Below are positions 9,963 through 20,310 of a stretch of 29,328 nucleotides of DNA, piece after piece; within the stretch, counting starts at the first letter, position 1; the number at the start of each line of letters is the position of its first letter. Below the pieces are notes generated by a model. The model worked only from the letters and a program-made list of their open reading frames with translations. It did no database searches and had not been told where the DNA came from. A program made the translations under genes and the position numbers. Origin of the DNA: Phellopilus nigrolimitatus (lineage: Eukaryota; Basidiomycota; Agaricomycetes; Hymenochaetales; Hymenochaetaceae); contig JAJOHG010000321.1 of NCBI GenBank assembly GCA_021029095.1, positions 1 to 29,328 of the forward strand, written 5' to 3'.

Positions 9963-12900
9963 ATGTCAAGCTTCGACAAGACTGTTAAATTGGCTTGCAA
10001 GCCGAAATCCGCGCCTCCAAAAGCCAAGGTATTCTTCATATTTTCGTAACGTTAGCGAGACTCATGATACGTTTACAGTACCTTGACCCCATCATCGCCG
10101 CAACGTACTCCGAAGACGGCGCTATTCACGATGTGTGTAAGGCACTCTCTCCACGACTAAGAGAGCCAAACTCTATCGTATGTTGCTCCATCTTTATCTA
10201 GAGATTGTCGTCTTATCACTTCTCATGCGGGGTAGGTTGTATTCAAGGCTCTCATTGTATTGCACACTATGATTCGGAATGGCGCTACGGACAACGTCCT
10301 CTCGTACTTATCGTCTGATGATGTTCTGAAACTTCGAGGTGTATCTACAGGACACTGGGAGGGTAGGTCATCCAGGAACTTGCTGAGAAATACGTCTCAG
10401 TATATACCACAGGCTACAACACCCCGAAGAACTTGCAGAACTATTCTATATACCTCGATACGCGCATACGCACTTACAGAGACCTCAAGCATGACCCCGT
10501 GCGCGTGCAGACTGACTCAAATCGCGACATTAGGGTTGAGAACTCTGTCGAGGCTATAAGGACCAACTCCTTTAAGTCCGCTGGTGGACCCCAGAGGAGT
10601 AAAACAATGATGGGTCGGAAGTTACGTTCCATGACGGTTGAGAAGGGATTACTCCGAGAGACGAAGGCTGTCCAGAAGACTACCACAGCCCTTGTAGAAT
10701 GCACAGTGAGTGCAATCATATTTTATGCTTTAGAAAACGTGATGAGATGGCTATTCAGTTCTATCTCGACAACTTGGAGGATGAATTGAATGTCACGGCG
10801 CTCCGTATGCTCGTCAAGGACTTGTTGATTCTTTTCCAGGCTTTAAATGAAGGAGTTATAAACGTTCTCGAACACTATTTCGAGATGTCACATGTCGATG
10901 CACAGGCCGCCCTCTCGATTTATCGCAGCTTCTGCAAGCAGACTGAGAAGGTGGTGGAATACCTTGGGATCGCGAGGAAGCTTCAAAACTTGCTCAACGT
11001 TCCGATCCCTAATCTTAAACACGTCAGTCCAGCACTTACATATTAACGGTGAATTGTATTCTGATGTTTTGTACCACAGGCGCCAGTGTCTCTAGTGGCA
11101 GCCCTTGAGGAATATTTGAACGATCCGAATTTTGAACAGAATCGCATAGAATACAAGACCACCAAAGCGTTAGCGGACAAGAACGCGAAGGAAGGAATCA
11201 AGAAGCCGACCAAGAGCATTGACAGGGGCAAGTGTCTGTCCTCTCATGATGTGCCGTCCTGTTGGGCTGATTCTTTTTTGTCCGCTTTTCAGAAAGCTCT
11301 TCTTCCAATACTCGTGCTACATCACCAAAACCTGGTCCGAGTTCGTCAGTTGCGACGCCTCCAGCGAAAGAGTCGAATCAAGCACTTGTCGATTTCTTCT
11401 CTTCGATTGAGGAAGAGCAAACTGTTATGTTTGCTACCCAGTCAAACAAGTACGCATTCCCTCCCTTCCTCATTTTTACTTATCGAGTAACATATTACAG
11501 TCAACTTCAGCAGCAACAGCAAGCACCTCATAATCCTTTTGTTCAGCGTCAATCAATGGCAATGACTGGTGCATTTCCACAACAGCAGCCATTTGGACAG
11601 TTTCAGGTACCTCAATCAACAGGCTTTATTCAGCCGCAACAGACCGCTTTCCCCGGTGCACCCTTCCAACAGCCACAACCAAACACCTTTGGGCAGCAAC
11701 AGCACCCATCATTTTCGTCGTTCCTCCAGCCGCAAGTCGCACAGCCCACGGGCTTTCTGCAGCCCCAGTCTACCGGGGCGAATCCTTTCCGCCAGAGCAT
11801 GCTGATGCCGCAGACGACAGGCATGCCAGCCTTCGGGATCGGCGGCTCCCCTGGAGCGAATTCAGGTACTTTCCAAGCGCCCGGGCCGTCCTTCTCCATT
11901 CCGCCTCCCTCGAATCAGGCGCAAGGCTTCCAGGGCTCCAGCTTTGCGCCAGTGCCGATCTCGAACACGGCGAGTAGTCCGCCAAGTGCCACCAACGGGA
12001 CGATCAATCAGAGCCTGCCTCAGCGCCCAGCGTCAACGCCGTTGACGAGCATAGGGGACTCGTTTGGGCAGGCAATGAAGCCGGTGGTCTCGCATCAGAC
12101 AGGCTCAAGAAATCCGTTTGGTGTCCCTCAGGAGCCTGCACCACCTGTGCCGAAGCCGCCAACTCTCCAGGAGCTAACTACAGGTGCCTTCGGGAGGCCG
12201 GGAATGTTTGGTCAGCCGCCCGCACAGCCTCTTCCTAATCAACAGCAGGCGACGCCTGCGTCGACATCCTCTCCTTTCAGCTCGGTGACGCAGATACCGT
12301 CGTCAGGCTCAACGGAGGGCTCGGGCATGTCGAGCATCGCAACGTCGTTCTCATTCAACAATAATTGGTCGGTCGATCCGAAGCACGGGAGTGATACAAC
12401 TGGTACGCCCTCAGTAGCGTCTCATCCGACTTCGACATCTACGTTTTCGAGTCAGCCAACCGGCGCAAGCAGTGCAACATCTGCGCCGTCATTTTCATCG
12501 CCGTTGCAGCCTCAGACAACCGGCTACTCGGGCCTCAAGGCCTTCAAGCCAACGTCTTCATTTGGTGCTTCCCTACTTGAATCGTTACCTCCTATTCCGC
12601 AGTCCGGCGCCTCGACACCATCGGCCGGTGCTCAACCCTCCACTCAGCCTACAGGAAATGGACTGGGTACGAGTGAATTCGGGTCGCTGATGAATTCATC
12701 ACAATCCACATCACCACCGCCAAATGGCAACTATTTTGGCGGACGGAGCTCGACATTAGGCTCGAACTCGACAACTACTCCTTCGTTTGGTGGTGTCTCG
12801 TCTGCAACAACAGGACCATCCAGGCTCGGAGCGCTCAATGCGCAGCCGACAGGTTTAGGCAGCTTTCCACTCCCGGGTGGTAGCGGGTCCGCGTTTGGGT

Positions 12901-13094
12901 CGAGTCTGGGCGTTGGACTCCGACCTCAGGCGACAGGCGCGGCGGGCGTCGCCAATCCGTTCCGAGCGTCAATGTTCAACACTTCAACCGGGCCGACTCT
13001 TCCAGCTTCGGGTGCCCCGGCCTTTGGGGCGAACCGCTTCCAGAACCATAGCGATGCGTCCAAGCAGCAGAACGGTGTCGCGTCGCTCATCTAA
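9963..13094 (+). CDS. AP180/CALM-type ANTH-domain clathrin adaptor (YAP1801/1802-like, 915 aa)
   Basis: Eight exons: 9963-10028, 10079-10177, 10236-10362, 10413-10705, 10759-11022, 11080-11227, 11293-11449 and 11501-13094. The ANTH domain fills about residues 1-290. It begins MSSFDKTVKLACKPKSAPPK, which holds the lysine-rich inositide-binding site, and continues with VVFKALIVLHTMIRNG, YLDTRIRTYRDLKHD, VKDLLILFQALNEGVINVLE and CKQTEKVVEYL. The rest is a disordered Gln/Pro/Ser/Gly tail. It has four NPF motifs for EH-domain proteins (residues 396, 479, 589 and 870) and five LxxQxTG sites of the Prk1/Ark1 type. The protein should bind PI(4,5)P2 at the plasma membrane and recruit clathrin, Pan1/Ede1-type EH proteins and cargo in endocytosis. 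Exons 6 and 7 join in frame only with a GC donor at 11228. Confidence 0.93.
11228..11292 (+). other. GC-AG intron in the AP180-like gene
   Basis: The donor reads GG|GCAAGT and the acceptor is TTTTCAG. Only this donor leaves the one-base phase that lets exon 7 read the KESNQALVDFFSSIEEE frame and continue into the NPF tail. The overlapping GTGTCT donor at 11232 runs into a stop. The intron is 65 nt. GCAAGT is the usual form of GC donors. Confidence 0.75.
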
Positions 13095-13719
13095 CGATTT
13101 CTACTAGTTTATCCGATTTGTTTCTTTGTCCCCCGATTCTGCGATGACTTTCTGTATTTCTTACTTTTGAGTCTAAACCGCCGTCGCTCCCTATTTTAGC
13201 TCTTTTTTCTACTCGCTTTTGTATCTACACAGCGCTGACAGGTCTTTCCTTAATTCATAGTTCTTGCTATTCGGTTCTACTTGACAGTATATTCTCATAC
13301 TGATACCATGGATTGGGAGGGAAATTGATACCAAACGATATGATGTGTTCAAAGCAGATTTTTCATTGAAGCACAGCGTATTTCACCGACAAGAAAGGAA
13401 AATTTCGCCTCGCCAGCGAACAACCACTTCATTGAGTGGATATACGATCTCAGTAATATGTATCCTTGACGTCCAAGATAATAAGTTCTATTTCTTATTT
13501 TGACCCACTCAAACAGTCTGTTAATTTTTCAACCTCGTGAGTCAGACTTTCCAGCGGAAATCAGTCGGACCTGACTCCTACATCTGAGCCATACGTCGGC
13601 CTCGACCACCTTTTAGTTAAGGGAGGTGTTTTTTTTTAGAGAACAAACCCTCTAACCTCTAATTTTCTCTTGAACTTGCAGGCTTGTTTGCCGTCCATTG
13701 TCACTATTCGCTTACTTGA
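13095..13719. other. Intergenic: AP180 3' end and PRO2 promoter
   Basis: These 625 bp separate two genes on the plus strand. The right part holds the TGAGTCA element at 13538 and a T9 run ending in TTAG near 13630. I see no gene. Confidence 0.6.
13538..13544 (+). promoter_or_regulatory. Gcn4/CPC1-type element TGAGTCA upstream of PRO2
   Basis: A perfect TGASTCA consensus lies 175 bp before the PRO2 start codon, followed by the half-match TGACTCC at 13572. General amino-acid control in fungi acts through this site (Gcn4 in yeast, CPC1 in Neurospora), and proline genes are plausible targets. The site is visible; its use is inferred. Confidence 0.45.
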
Positions 13720-15264
13720 ATGTCTCAATCAAGTCCTATCGAAATAGCGAAGGCAGCAAAGGCAGCATTCGTAACCTCTCAGCTCATTAATGTGTCGGAA
13801 CGGGTTGATGCGTTATACCTCATCAAGACCGAGCTAGAGGCACTCAAAGACGAACTACTTGAAGCAAACACAGCGGATTTGGAGGTGCGAAGTTTAGAAA
13901 AATCACGAGTACGACGGGCTCGCTGATCTTGACTCCCGGAAGGCCGCACAACGAGAGGTGGAAGCAGGCCGTCTTTCCTCCTCGCTCGTGAAGCGCCTGG
14001 ATTTATTTAAGGGCGACAAATGGGACTCTATGCTTCAGGGAGTGTTGGACGTCGCTGCGCTGCCAGACCCGACGGGCAACGTCTCGTATGCATCGGAGCT
14101 GGACGACGGCCTTGAGCTCTACCGTGTGTCATGTCCCATCGGCGCGCTATTGGTCATTTTTGAGGCGCGGCCGGAGGTTGTGGTCAACATCGCTGCTCTA
14201 GCGATCAAATCTGGTGAGCTCTGCCAAGTACCTGTATATATGCACCCTGGCTAATTGAATGTACTAGGAAATGCCGCAATTCTGAAGGGAGGCAAGGAAT
14301 CAAACCGAACAACCACCCTTCTATCCCATGCCATTCGAAATGCGCTCTCTAAAACACGCTTGCCACAAAACTATATACAGGCTATACAAACGCGCGATGA
14401 GGTCTCGTCCCTCCTCGCATTGGACCAGTACATTGATCTAGTCATACCTCGGGGAAGCAACAGCCTTGTCCGCAATATTAAAAACAGCACGCGTATTCCT
14501 GTCATGGGTCATGCGGACGGACTCTGTGCGGTATTCCTAGATGAAAGTGCAGATGAAGAAAAGGCGGTGAGGGTAGTGATTGACTCAAAAGTGCATTTCA
14601 GTTTTGTCAAAGCCAACGTAACCTTCACTCACGAATATGTCTCCTTCAGACCGACTATCCAGCAGCTTGCAATGCAGCCGAAACCCTCATCATACACGAA
14701 TCATTAATGTCCACGCTGTGGCCGGTTGTTGCACAGGCTCTTCTCTCCGTTAGAGTCGAACTTCTCTGCGACTCACAGACCCTCGCCGCCTTGCAATCCC
14801 TCCCCTTGCACCCTCCTAACTTTGCAACACACGTTAAGTCCGCTCCACCCGATGCGTACGACACAGAGCACCTCGCTCTCACACTTTCGGTCCTCGCCGT
14901 CCCATCACTTTCCGCCGCGATTGCACACATCAACGCGCATTCGTCGCATCACACCGAGGCAATCGTGACCGAGTCAGAGGCCCATGCTGGGCAATTCTGC
15001 AGGGGCGTCGACTCCGCAGGGACGTTTGTGAACGCAAGCACGCGCTTTGCGGACGGGTTCCGCTATGGGTTTGGCACAGAAGTCGGGATTAGCACGGGAC
15101 GCATCCATGCACGAGGGCCAGTGGGTCTCGAAGGCCTCGTCACTTACAAGTACGTGATGCGAAGTAAGGGTGACAAGGGACACGTCGTCGGTGAGTTCGG
15201 CATAGGAGAGGGAAAGAAAATATACAAGCACGAAAAGATCTCGACGACAACGCTGCCTTTTTGA
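13720..15264 (+). CDS. PRO2: Gamma-glutamyl phosphate reductase (457 aa)
   Basis: Four exons: 13720-13884, 13943-14213, 14268-14590 and 14650-15264. The protein covers the whole ProA family length (about 415-455 aa). It reduces gamma-glutamyl phosphate to glutamate-5-semialdehyde with NADPH, the second step of proline synthesis, in the cytosol. Signature blocks are RLSSSLVKRLDL, PIGALLVIFEARPEVV, GNAAILKGGKESNRT, IDLVIPRGSNSLVRNI and TRIPVMGHADG. DYPAACNAAETL contains the catalytic cysteine (about residue 260), and EAIVTES plus NASTRFADGFRYGFGTEVGIST form the C-terminal signature. The third intron falls directly before the catalytic-cysteine block. It is unfused to glutamate 5-kinase, as usual in fungi. 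The next gene is convergent, 124 bp away. Confidence 0.97.
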
Positions 15265-15320
15265 TTCCATTTTGAACTTATATTCTATTCAATGGGGCGG
15301 TATTGATCTGTCGAAATCCT

Positions 15321-15326
15321 AATAAA
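15321..15326 (+). terminator. AATAAA polyadenylation-like signal after PRO2
   Basis: AATAAA lies 57 bp past the PRO2 stop codon, inside the 124-bp convergent gap with the NASP-like gene. The two 3' UTRs probably overlap. Fungal poly(A) signals are loose, so this is only suggestive. Confidence 0.35.
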
Positions 15327-15388
15327 GATATGTAAATATAGGAAAACGATACAACATCGGACGGTGTGCGCGTAATGTCCATTTGCGA

Positions 15389-16956
15389 TCAAGATATTGC
15401 AGCGGAGTCTTCGACCTTAGCCTTCTTGGAATCGCTTGGCGTATCGTCTTCGGCCTTGCGTTTTCCATTCGTCTCTGGGGCTACGTTGGCATTTACCGGC
15501 TTTTTCTTCTTTTTTACCATCGTAGTTAAGTCATTAACGACAACAGATGCTGAGGGATTTCCGGGGTTAGAAGATCCCGGATTGAGCTCTCTGTCAAGTG
15601 CCTTCGCAACAAGCTCTGGTGCGTTTGTAGGGGGGTCACCGTTCGGACTCGTTTTCAATTCATCGACCTGGTCAGCAGTCAGTTCCATCTTACGCCCGTC
15701 GATCATTTTTAAGTAAAACGAACCTTAAGTGCAAGGTCTTCCCGAAGCTCACCCAACTCTTTGATCTCCGCCTCAATTTGGATTTTGCTCATTTTCTGAA
15801 CAAGTTCGTCTTGCGCGAGGATTATACCGGATGCTTTACCCTTCCCCTTTGCATCTGATTTAGTCTGGATGGGTAGCGGCGGCAGCTGGCCGCTTAGACC
15901 ATTGCGTAATTCTGCAAGGCGAGCTTCCACACTGTCGAGTGCCTTCTCGGCGTGCTCAATTGCTTGCGCGAGCCGCCCGGACGTGAGGTCGAGTACGATG
16001 CTGAGCTTATAGTGCGCCTCTGCAACTTGACGCGAAGAAAGTGGAAGGAGTTCGGTCTTGAGAGCCGCGCCCGCTTCGTAATCTGAAATGGCTAAATCGA
16101 ACTTCTCTGCAAGATTGATGAGCTCACAGGAATGACAAACAAGGTCATCAATGAGGTATTACCTGTCTCCAATGAAACATCGCCCAGAGCAATGTACGTG
16201 TCCGCCAGCTTGAGCTTGATGTTGTCGTCTTCTTCTTTGCGCTTTTCGAACAAAGCACGTGCAAGATCAAGCACTTCCCAGGCTGCATTAAAGTCATCCT
16301 CCGGCTCCCCGTCTGCATCCTCTTCGCCCTCCTCTTCGTCATCTTCCTTCTCTTCATCCTCAACAGCAGCATTTGCTTCTGCAAAGAGGTCAACCGCAAC
16401 GTCGTCGCCTCCGGGCGCTGTCGCGTTGTCCTCTTCCGCATCCCCCGAGAAAGAGATAAATGGATTTAACGCTGAGAATGGCGTTGGAAGACACGTCAGC
16501 AACTTCATCGACGAAGTGAGAGAAACCAACAAAGCGAACTTACCAGCCTCGTTAGCCTCATCTTCTTCGTCTGCCTGCTCCTTTCCAAGTACAGCAGTTT
16601 GAGAGATGGCGTTTTCCAGAAGAGCCTTCCCATACGCAAAATAGAGGTCTGCTGCCTCAGGGGCTCCGTCGCCAAACTGCGCTGCCCTGTGCACAAGCCA
16701 GGTATGCTAGTTAGTCACTGCCCGACGCGTTTCACAGGAAACATACATTATTTCCAAGGCCGTCGCATAGTGGTCCACGGCTTGCTCATACTTTTTAAGG
16801 GCTAACGCGCGTTTCGCCTTTTCAACGCACTCCTCAACGCTGGGCTCGGTCGAGCCTTCGTTCCCCGCCGTTAACGCTGCTGCAGCTTTAGTGCTGGATA
16901 AAAGTCTTAGTTACTATATTAGCTCGATGAGGCTCATGTTTCACGTACTCAGCCAT
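15389..16956 (-). CDS. NASP/Hif1/Sim3-family histone H3-H4 chaperone, SHNi-TPR protein (422 aa)
   Basis: Six exons: 16949-16956 (only 8 nt), 16747-16893, 16544-16686, 16163-16471, 15724-16106 and 15389-15667. The N-terminal TPR reads VEKAKRALALKKYEQAVDHYATALE, followed by the conserved APEAADLYFAYGKALLENA. A long Glu/Asp tract (about residues 115-150) interrupts the second TPR, as is typical of NASP. The next repeats are WEVLDLARALFEKR with LADTYIALGDVSLETEKFDLAISDYEAG, and then AEAHYKLSIVLDLTSG with AIEHAEKAL. The tail has a KKKKKPVN stretch and a KRKAEDD...KKAKVED nuclear signal. It should hold soluble H3-H4 or CENP-A for nuclear deposition. The last donor is GTTCGT, weaker than its neighbours but frame-correct. 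The two-codon first exon is supported by frame and splice sites only. Confidence 0.92.
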
Positions 16957-17965
16957 TTCCTTGCTCTGGAGACGTGAGTGTTGAGTGAGAGGAAGTTGAA
17001 AGATGAGACAGGACGCGTCGGGACTCTAGACGCGCTCTGAGCCACCAACCACTACGTATTCCCACGCATGGCCCTTACCGGCTTTACCACCAACCACCGC
17101 GTCAGACGCCGGAAACGAGTTTGATCACTCTTCGTACTGTTCTTATCTTATAACACAGATCAAGATTTCTTTCAGGACGCAGACGTGGTATGGATTTCAA
17201 CCTATGGTCTGTAGACCAATAGTTTCGGTTTTGCAGAAGGATCAGCCCCGAGCCTTCTCTTTAGCTACTTCGGCGGGTTCAAATTATAAAATTATCGTAA
17301 CTAATCCCACCCGTGATGATCGGGGGCACTGCGTGCATTTGCTGCTCATCTTCCGATCGATATCCTCGACGGCGCGTTTGCTTCGTTGCGCAAGAATAAC
17401 GCTTGCTATTGCATAATGCCGCCATGGCGATCTTGCGACGACTAAGATCCGGAAATTTGAAAAGAAGAGAAGAAGCTTATGTTCAGGCCAGGAGCTTTGT
17501 TTGACATTCTAGGGGTTAGAGTACACGCGAAACGCTTCATTTGCTCTACAAGGCCATCATCCATGGGCAATTGAAACAATTTGAAAGACGGAATGATCTC
17601 TCCGTATGGAATTATCGATCCTCGACAATTGAAGTTCAAGCTCGGGAGAGGCAAACATTCCCGGTTCTGACAGAATAAGGAATTTTGTGTTCTCAATCGC
17701 TTTGCTCGCTTCTCAGTATCACGTCAAAATCCAGAAGAAGGCCCATATATATATATACGTGAAAAAGTAAGTCATGCAAATGTCCCGAGAGTCCATAATT
17801 CCAGCGACCAAAACAGAAGAAAAAAAAAAGAAACACGAAACCCAGAACAACCAAAGACCCGTAAAAAAAAAAAAAAAAAAAAACACACAATACATGAAAG
17901 CACACACGCTTCACCGAAGAACACTACAAAACATTTGTCAACAGCACAGAAAACAAGATTTACTT
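16957..17965. other. Intergenic: NASP promoter and 3' flank of the Ser-rich gene
   Basis: About 1 kb without a recognisable gene. It includes an (AT)n run at 17746-17757 and a run of 21 A at 17863-17883. The A-run reads as poly-T about 80 bp past the stop of the minus-strand Ser-rich gene. Small open frames here have no domain features. Confidence 0.6.
17863..17883 (+). repeat. A21 homopolymer
   Basis: Twenty-one consecutive A on the plus strand, in the likely 3' UTR or flank of the minus-strand Ser-rich gene. It could be a slippage product or an old poly-A-like insertion; no target-site duplication was identified. Confidence 0.8.
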
Positions 17966-19489
17966 TCAAATAACGGTCAAAGGAGTTCGCTGCGCCCCAA
18001 TCTTATCAAAGCTCGAGGGAAATTTCGGAGATACCAACTCCCTGCTGCGCGGCGACAGCTTGCTGTTCGTGCGCACATGCAGCGAGGCTACGCTAGATTC
18101 CCTACCGGGAATCTGAAGCGGACTGGACGGCTTTGGTGCGAGCGGCGACGAACACTTCGGGACAGAGCTTTGGCTCACTGACCGAGAGCGCAGCGAGGCG
18201 GATGTCGATGGCGATGGCTGGCGCGAGGATGGGCCCGGGGGCATTGAAGAGGCGAACGGCGTTGAAACACGGAGGCCGAGCACGCAGTCTTCTGTGCTAG
18301 ACATTGATTCCGCATCATCCTCTGCAGCCTCGCAGATGTCATTGAGCTGCGCCATAGAAGAAGACGGTGCGGCATGAATCTTGTCGAAAGTAAGGGGGCC
18401 CTCGGCAGAAGACGCATCTTCTCTTGCAGCGGAGAAGGAAGCATTAAAAACACAAACATCAAGCTCTGGAGGAACGCCAAGCATGCTCTTCAAGCGCTCC
18501 CACAGTACCTCGCTTCGCAAAACAACCGCACGCCGCATAGTGTCCACCCAAAGGACATCGCACACTTCCTCCCGAGGAACACCAGTCAACCAGAATGTAA
18601 TTTCCTCGAATGACCAGCTTTCCGGCGATGCAGCGAGGTCGCTTACCGAGCGCGGGGGCAGCTGATTGATCGCTGATGAAAGAGATTGCGCCAAAAGAGC
18701 CATAATCTTCGCGTTCCCTCTTTCCGAGATAAGCAACGAGACCTCAGTGGGACGGTCTACGAACGGAAGATAGACATCGTCTGCAAGCTGCCTGAACCCG
18801 GCGGGTGAAGCCGGGCTCATAATGGCAGCCGGAGGTTGGGCAGATGCCTTCGCCATGTCGTAGATCTGGTTAGGAGAGAGTCTCGGTGACCTAGACATCG
18901 AAGACGAAGACGAAGTGGAGCTGCTCCGCCTGTGGTCGCCAACCGATGTCGGGGCTAAAGGACTTCCTGGTGCAGAGAAAGATGCCGAAGCAAACGATAT
19001 GCGAGACGGACTCGAGGGGCTCCGCGAAACGCGTCCGGAGCTATGCCCACTTCGAGGAGGCGACTGCGGGGAGTTCGGGCCAGCGAAAGACTTGGCGGCG
19101 AACGACATTCGCGCTGGACCTGGCGTGGAACCTGCACTGCGTCCCGAAGAGAAAGACTTGGAGGGGATTGACATGCGCGACGGGCTGGGGCTTGAACTTG
19201 TGCTGAGTGCCGAGTTCGAGATCGAGCGCGGGCTGCCTCCCTGGCTAGCATACTGCCTAAGGCTCCCGACCAGCGCCATCTCTGAGTCCTGCTTTGACGG
19301 AGGCACGCATACGAGGGTCAGTCTGCTCGACGCACTCCGCGGTGGAGACGTTGAACGTGTTGCGTGCGGATCTGGCGCGGACAGTGATCCACGGCGTACG
19401 GAGAGCTGTCTCTGCGGCACATTTGCTCGTGCCGGACCGCGGGTTGGCGAAGTAGGCAACATCATTGCCGTGCGAGAATTTGCTAGCAT
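17966..19489 (-). CDS. Ser/Pro-rich protein of unknown function with a conserved core (507 aa)
   Basis: A single open exon from ATG 19489. The same frame runs further upstream without an ATG, so an extra 5' exon is possible. Residues 1-200 and 375-507 are very rich in Ser, Pro and Arg and should be disordered and heavily phosphorylated. The middle (about 205-350) is ordered. It contains LSPNQIYDMAKASAQPPA, FRQLADDVYLPFVDRPTEV, LLISERGNAKIMALLAQSL, and WSFEEITFWLTGVPREEV followed by DTMRRAVVLRSEVLWERLKS. The family is not known to me; it has the look of a basidiomycete-specific domain. Three copies of an S/A-R-M/I-S-I/F...SF motif occur in the first third. No signal peptide or membrane segment is seen. 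A long open frame on the opposite strand (18915-19610) is a by-product of its codon use. Confidence 0.72.
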   Translation of the reverse strand: MLANSRTAMMLPTSPTRGPARANVPQRQLSVRRGSLSAPDPHATRSTSPPRSASSRLTLVCVPPSKQDSEMALVGSLRQYASQGGSPRSISNSALSTSSSPSPSRMSIPSKSFSSGRSAGSTPGPARMSFAAKSFAGPNSPQSPPRSGHSSGRVSRSPSSPSRISFASASFSAPGSPLAPTSVGDHRRSSSTSSSSSMSRSPRLSPNQIYDMAKASAQPPAAIMSPASPAGFRQLADDVYLPFVDRPTEVSLLISERGNAKIMALLAQSLSSAINQLPPRSVSDLAASPESWSFEEITFWLTGVPREEVCDVLWVDTMRRAVVLRSEVLWERLKSMLGVPPELDVCVFNASFSAAREDASSAEGPLTFDKIHAAPSSSMAQLNDICEAAEDDAESMSSTEDCVLGLRVSTPFASSMPPGPSSRQPSPSTSASLRSRSVSQSSVPKCSSPLAPKPSSPLQIPGRESSVASLHVRTNSKLSPRSRELVSPKFPSSFDKIGAQRTPLTVI

Positions 19490-20310
19490 GATGGGAGGGC
19501 GTTGGGTAAACAATAGGTTGCGTATGAACACAGTCGATAAGTTAACTAGATTATATACCTCCCGCGACGCGCTCCGGATCGACGCAGTGCAGTATGTAAA
19601 TCTGGGGTAACTGAGACAACGGATTTCCGCTCGAAAGGCATCCGAAGCTCTTGAGGAGGTCTGGAATGTCTCCGCAGGCCCATATTACATCGATAACTCG
19701 GACCTTGAGCACGTTTTGCGGAGTACCGGAAGAGTTACGTGCTCAGATGCAGGGAGACGGTCCGACGCAATGACCATGTCTCGGCTACCAAATTCATCGC
19801 ATTTTCTGCGTCTTCATCCAGAAAAGCGTCAGCAGAGCAACTCCAGTTGGTGCTGGTGAGACATGCGAGGTTTTGAAGGAATGCTATGGGTCAAAGGTCA
19901 GGCGCGGAAGCGAGCAGCTGAAGAAATGTGCAGGGCTTGTAGCGAAGCTGTGGCGCGTGGTCAAATGTAAAGGTAGCTGTGCCGCTCAAGTGCCGCTTCT
20001 TTTCTGCAAGGCACCAGTGGTCATCTGCAAACTTGATACTCAAGGAACGAAAAGGATTCGGAACGAAATGAATGGAAATATAATTCCTCCAAGTACCTTG
20101 TTTGTCTATGAATAATGCGAAGTCAAATTTCATTATTAATGGTATCCAAAAATCCAGGTAGCTAAGAACTATGACATACATGAACGAAAGGAAATTATTA
20201 GAAAACTCCAGCAGTACCTAGTCGTGACAAGCCTACAACTGCTCCAACCCGAGCACACACTTATCCCTCCACGAAGAAAACAAAATCAAGAAAAGGGACG
20301 CATAAGTCGC
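19490..20310. other. Intergenic: promoter of the Ser-rich gene and 3' end of the SFH5-like gene
   Basis: These 821 bp separate two minus-strand genes. I see no domain-bearing frame, repeat or RNA gene. A 5' UTR or a short upstream exon of the Ser-rich gene could lie between 19490 and 19620. Confidence 0.5.

Noticed and set aside
16132..16602. 156-codon Ser-rich frame opposite the NASP acidic tract
   Set aside because: Antisense reading of the GAA/GAG-rich acidic coding region.
18915..19610. 231-codon open frame opposite the Ser-rich gene
   Set aside because: It is the antisense image of Ser/Arg/Pro-rich codons, with no domain of its own.
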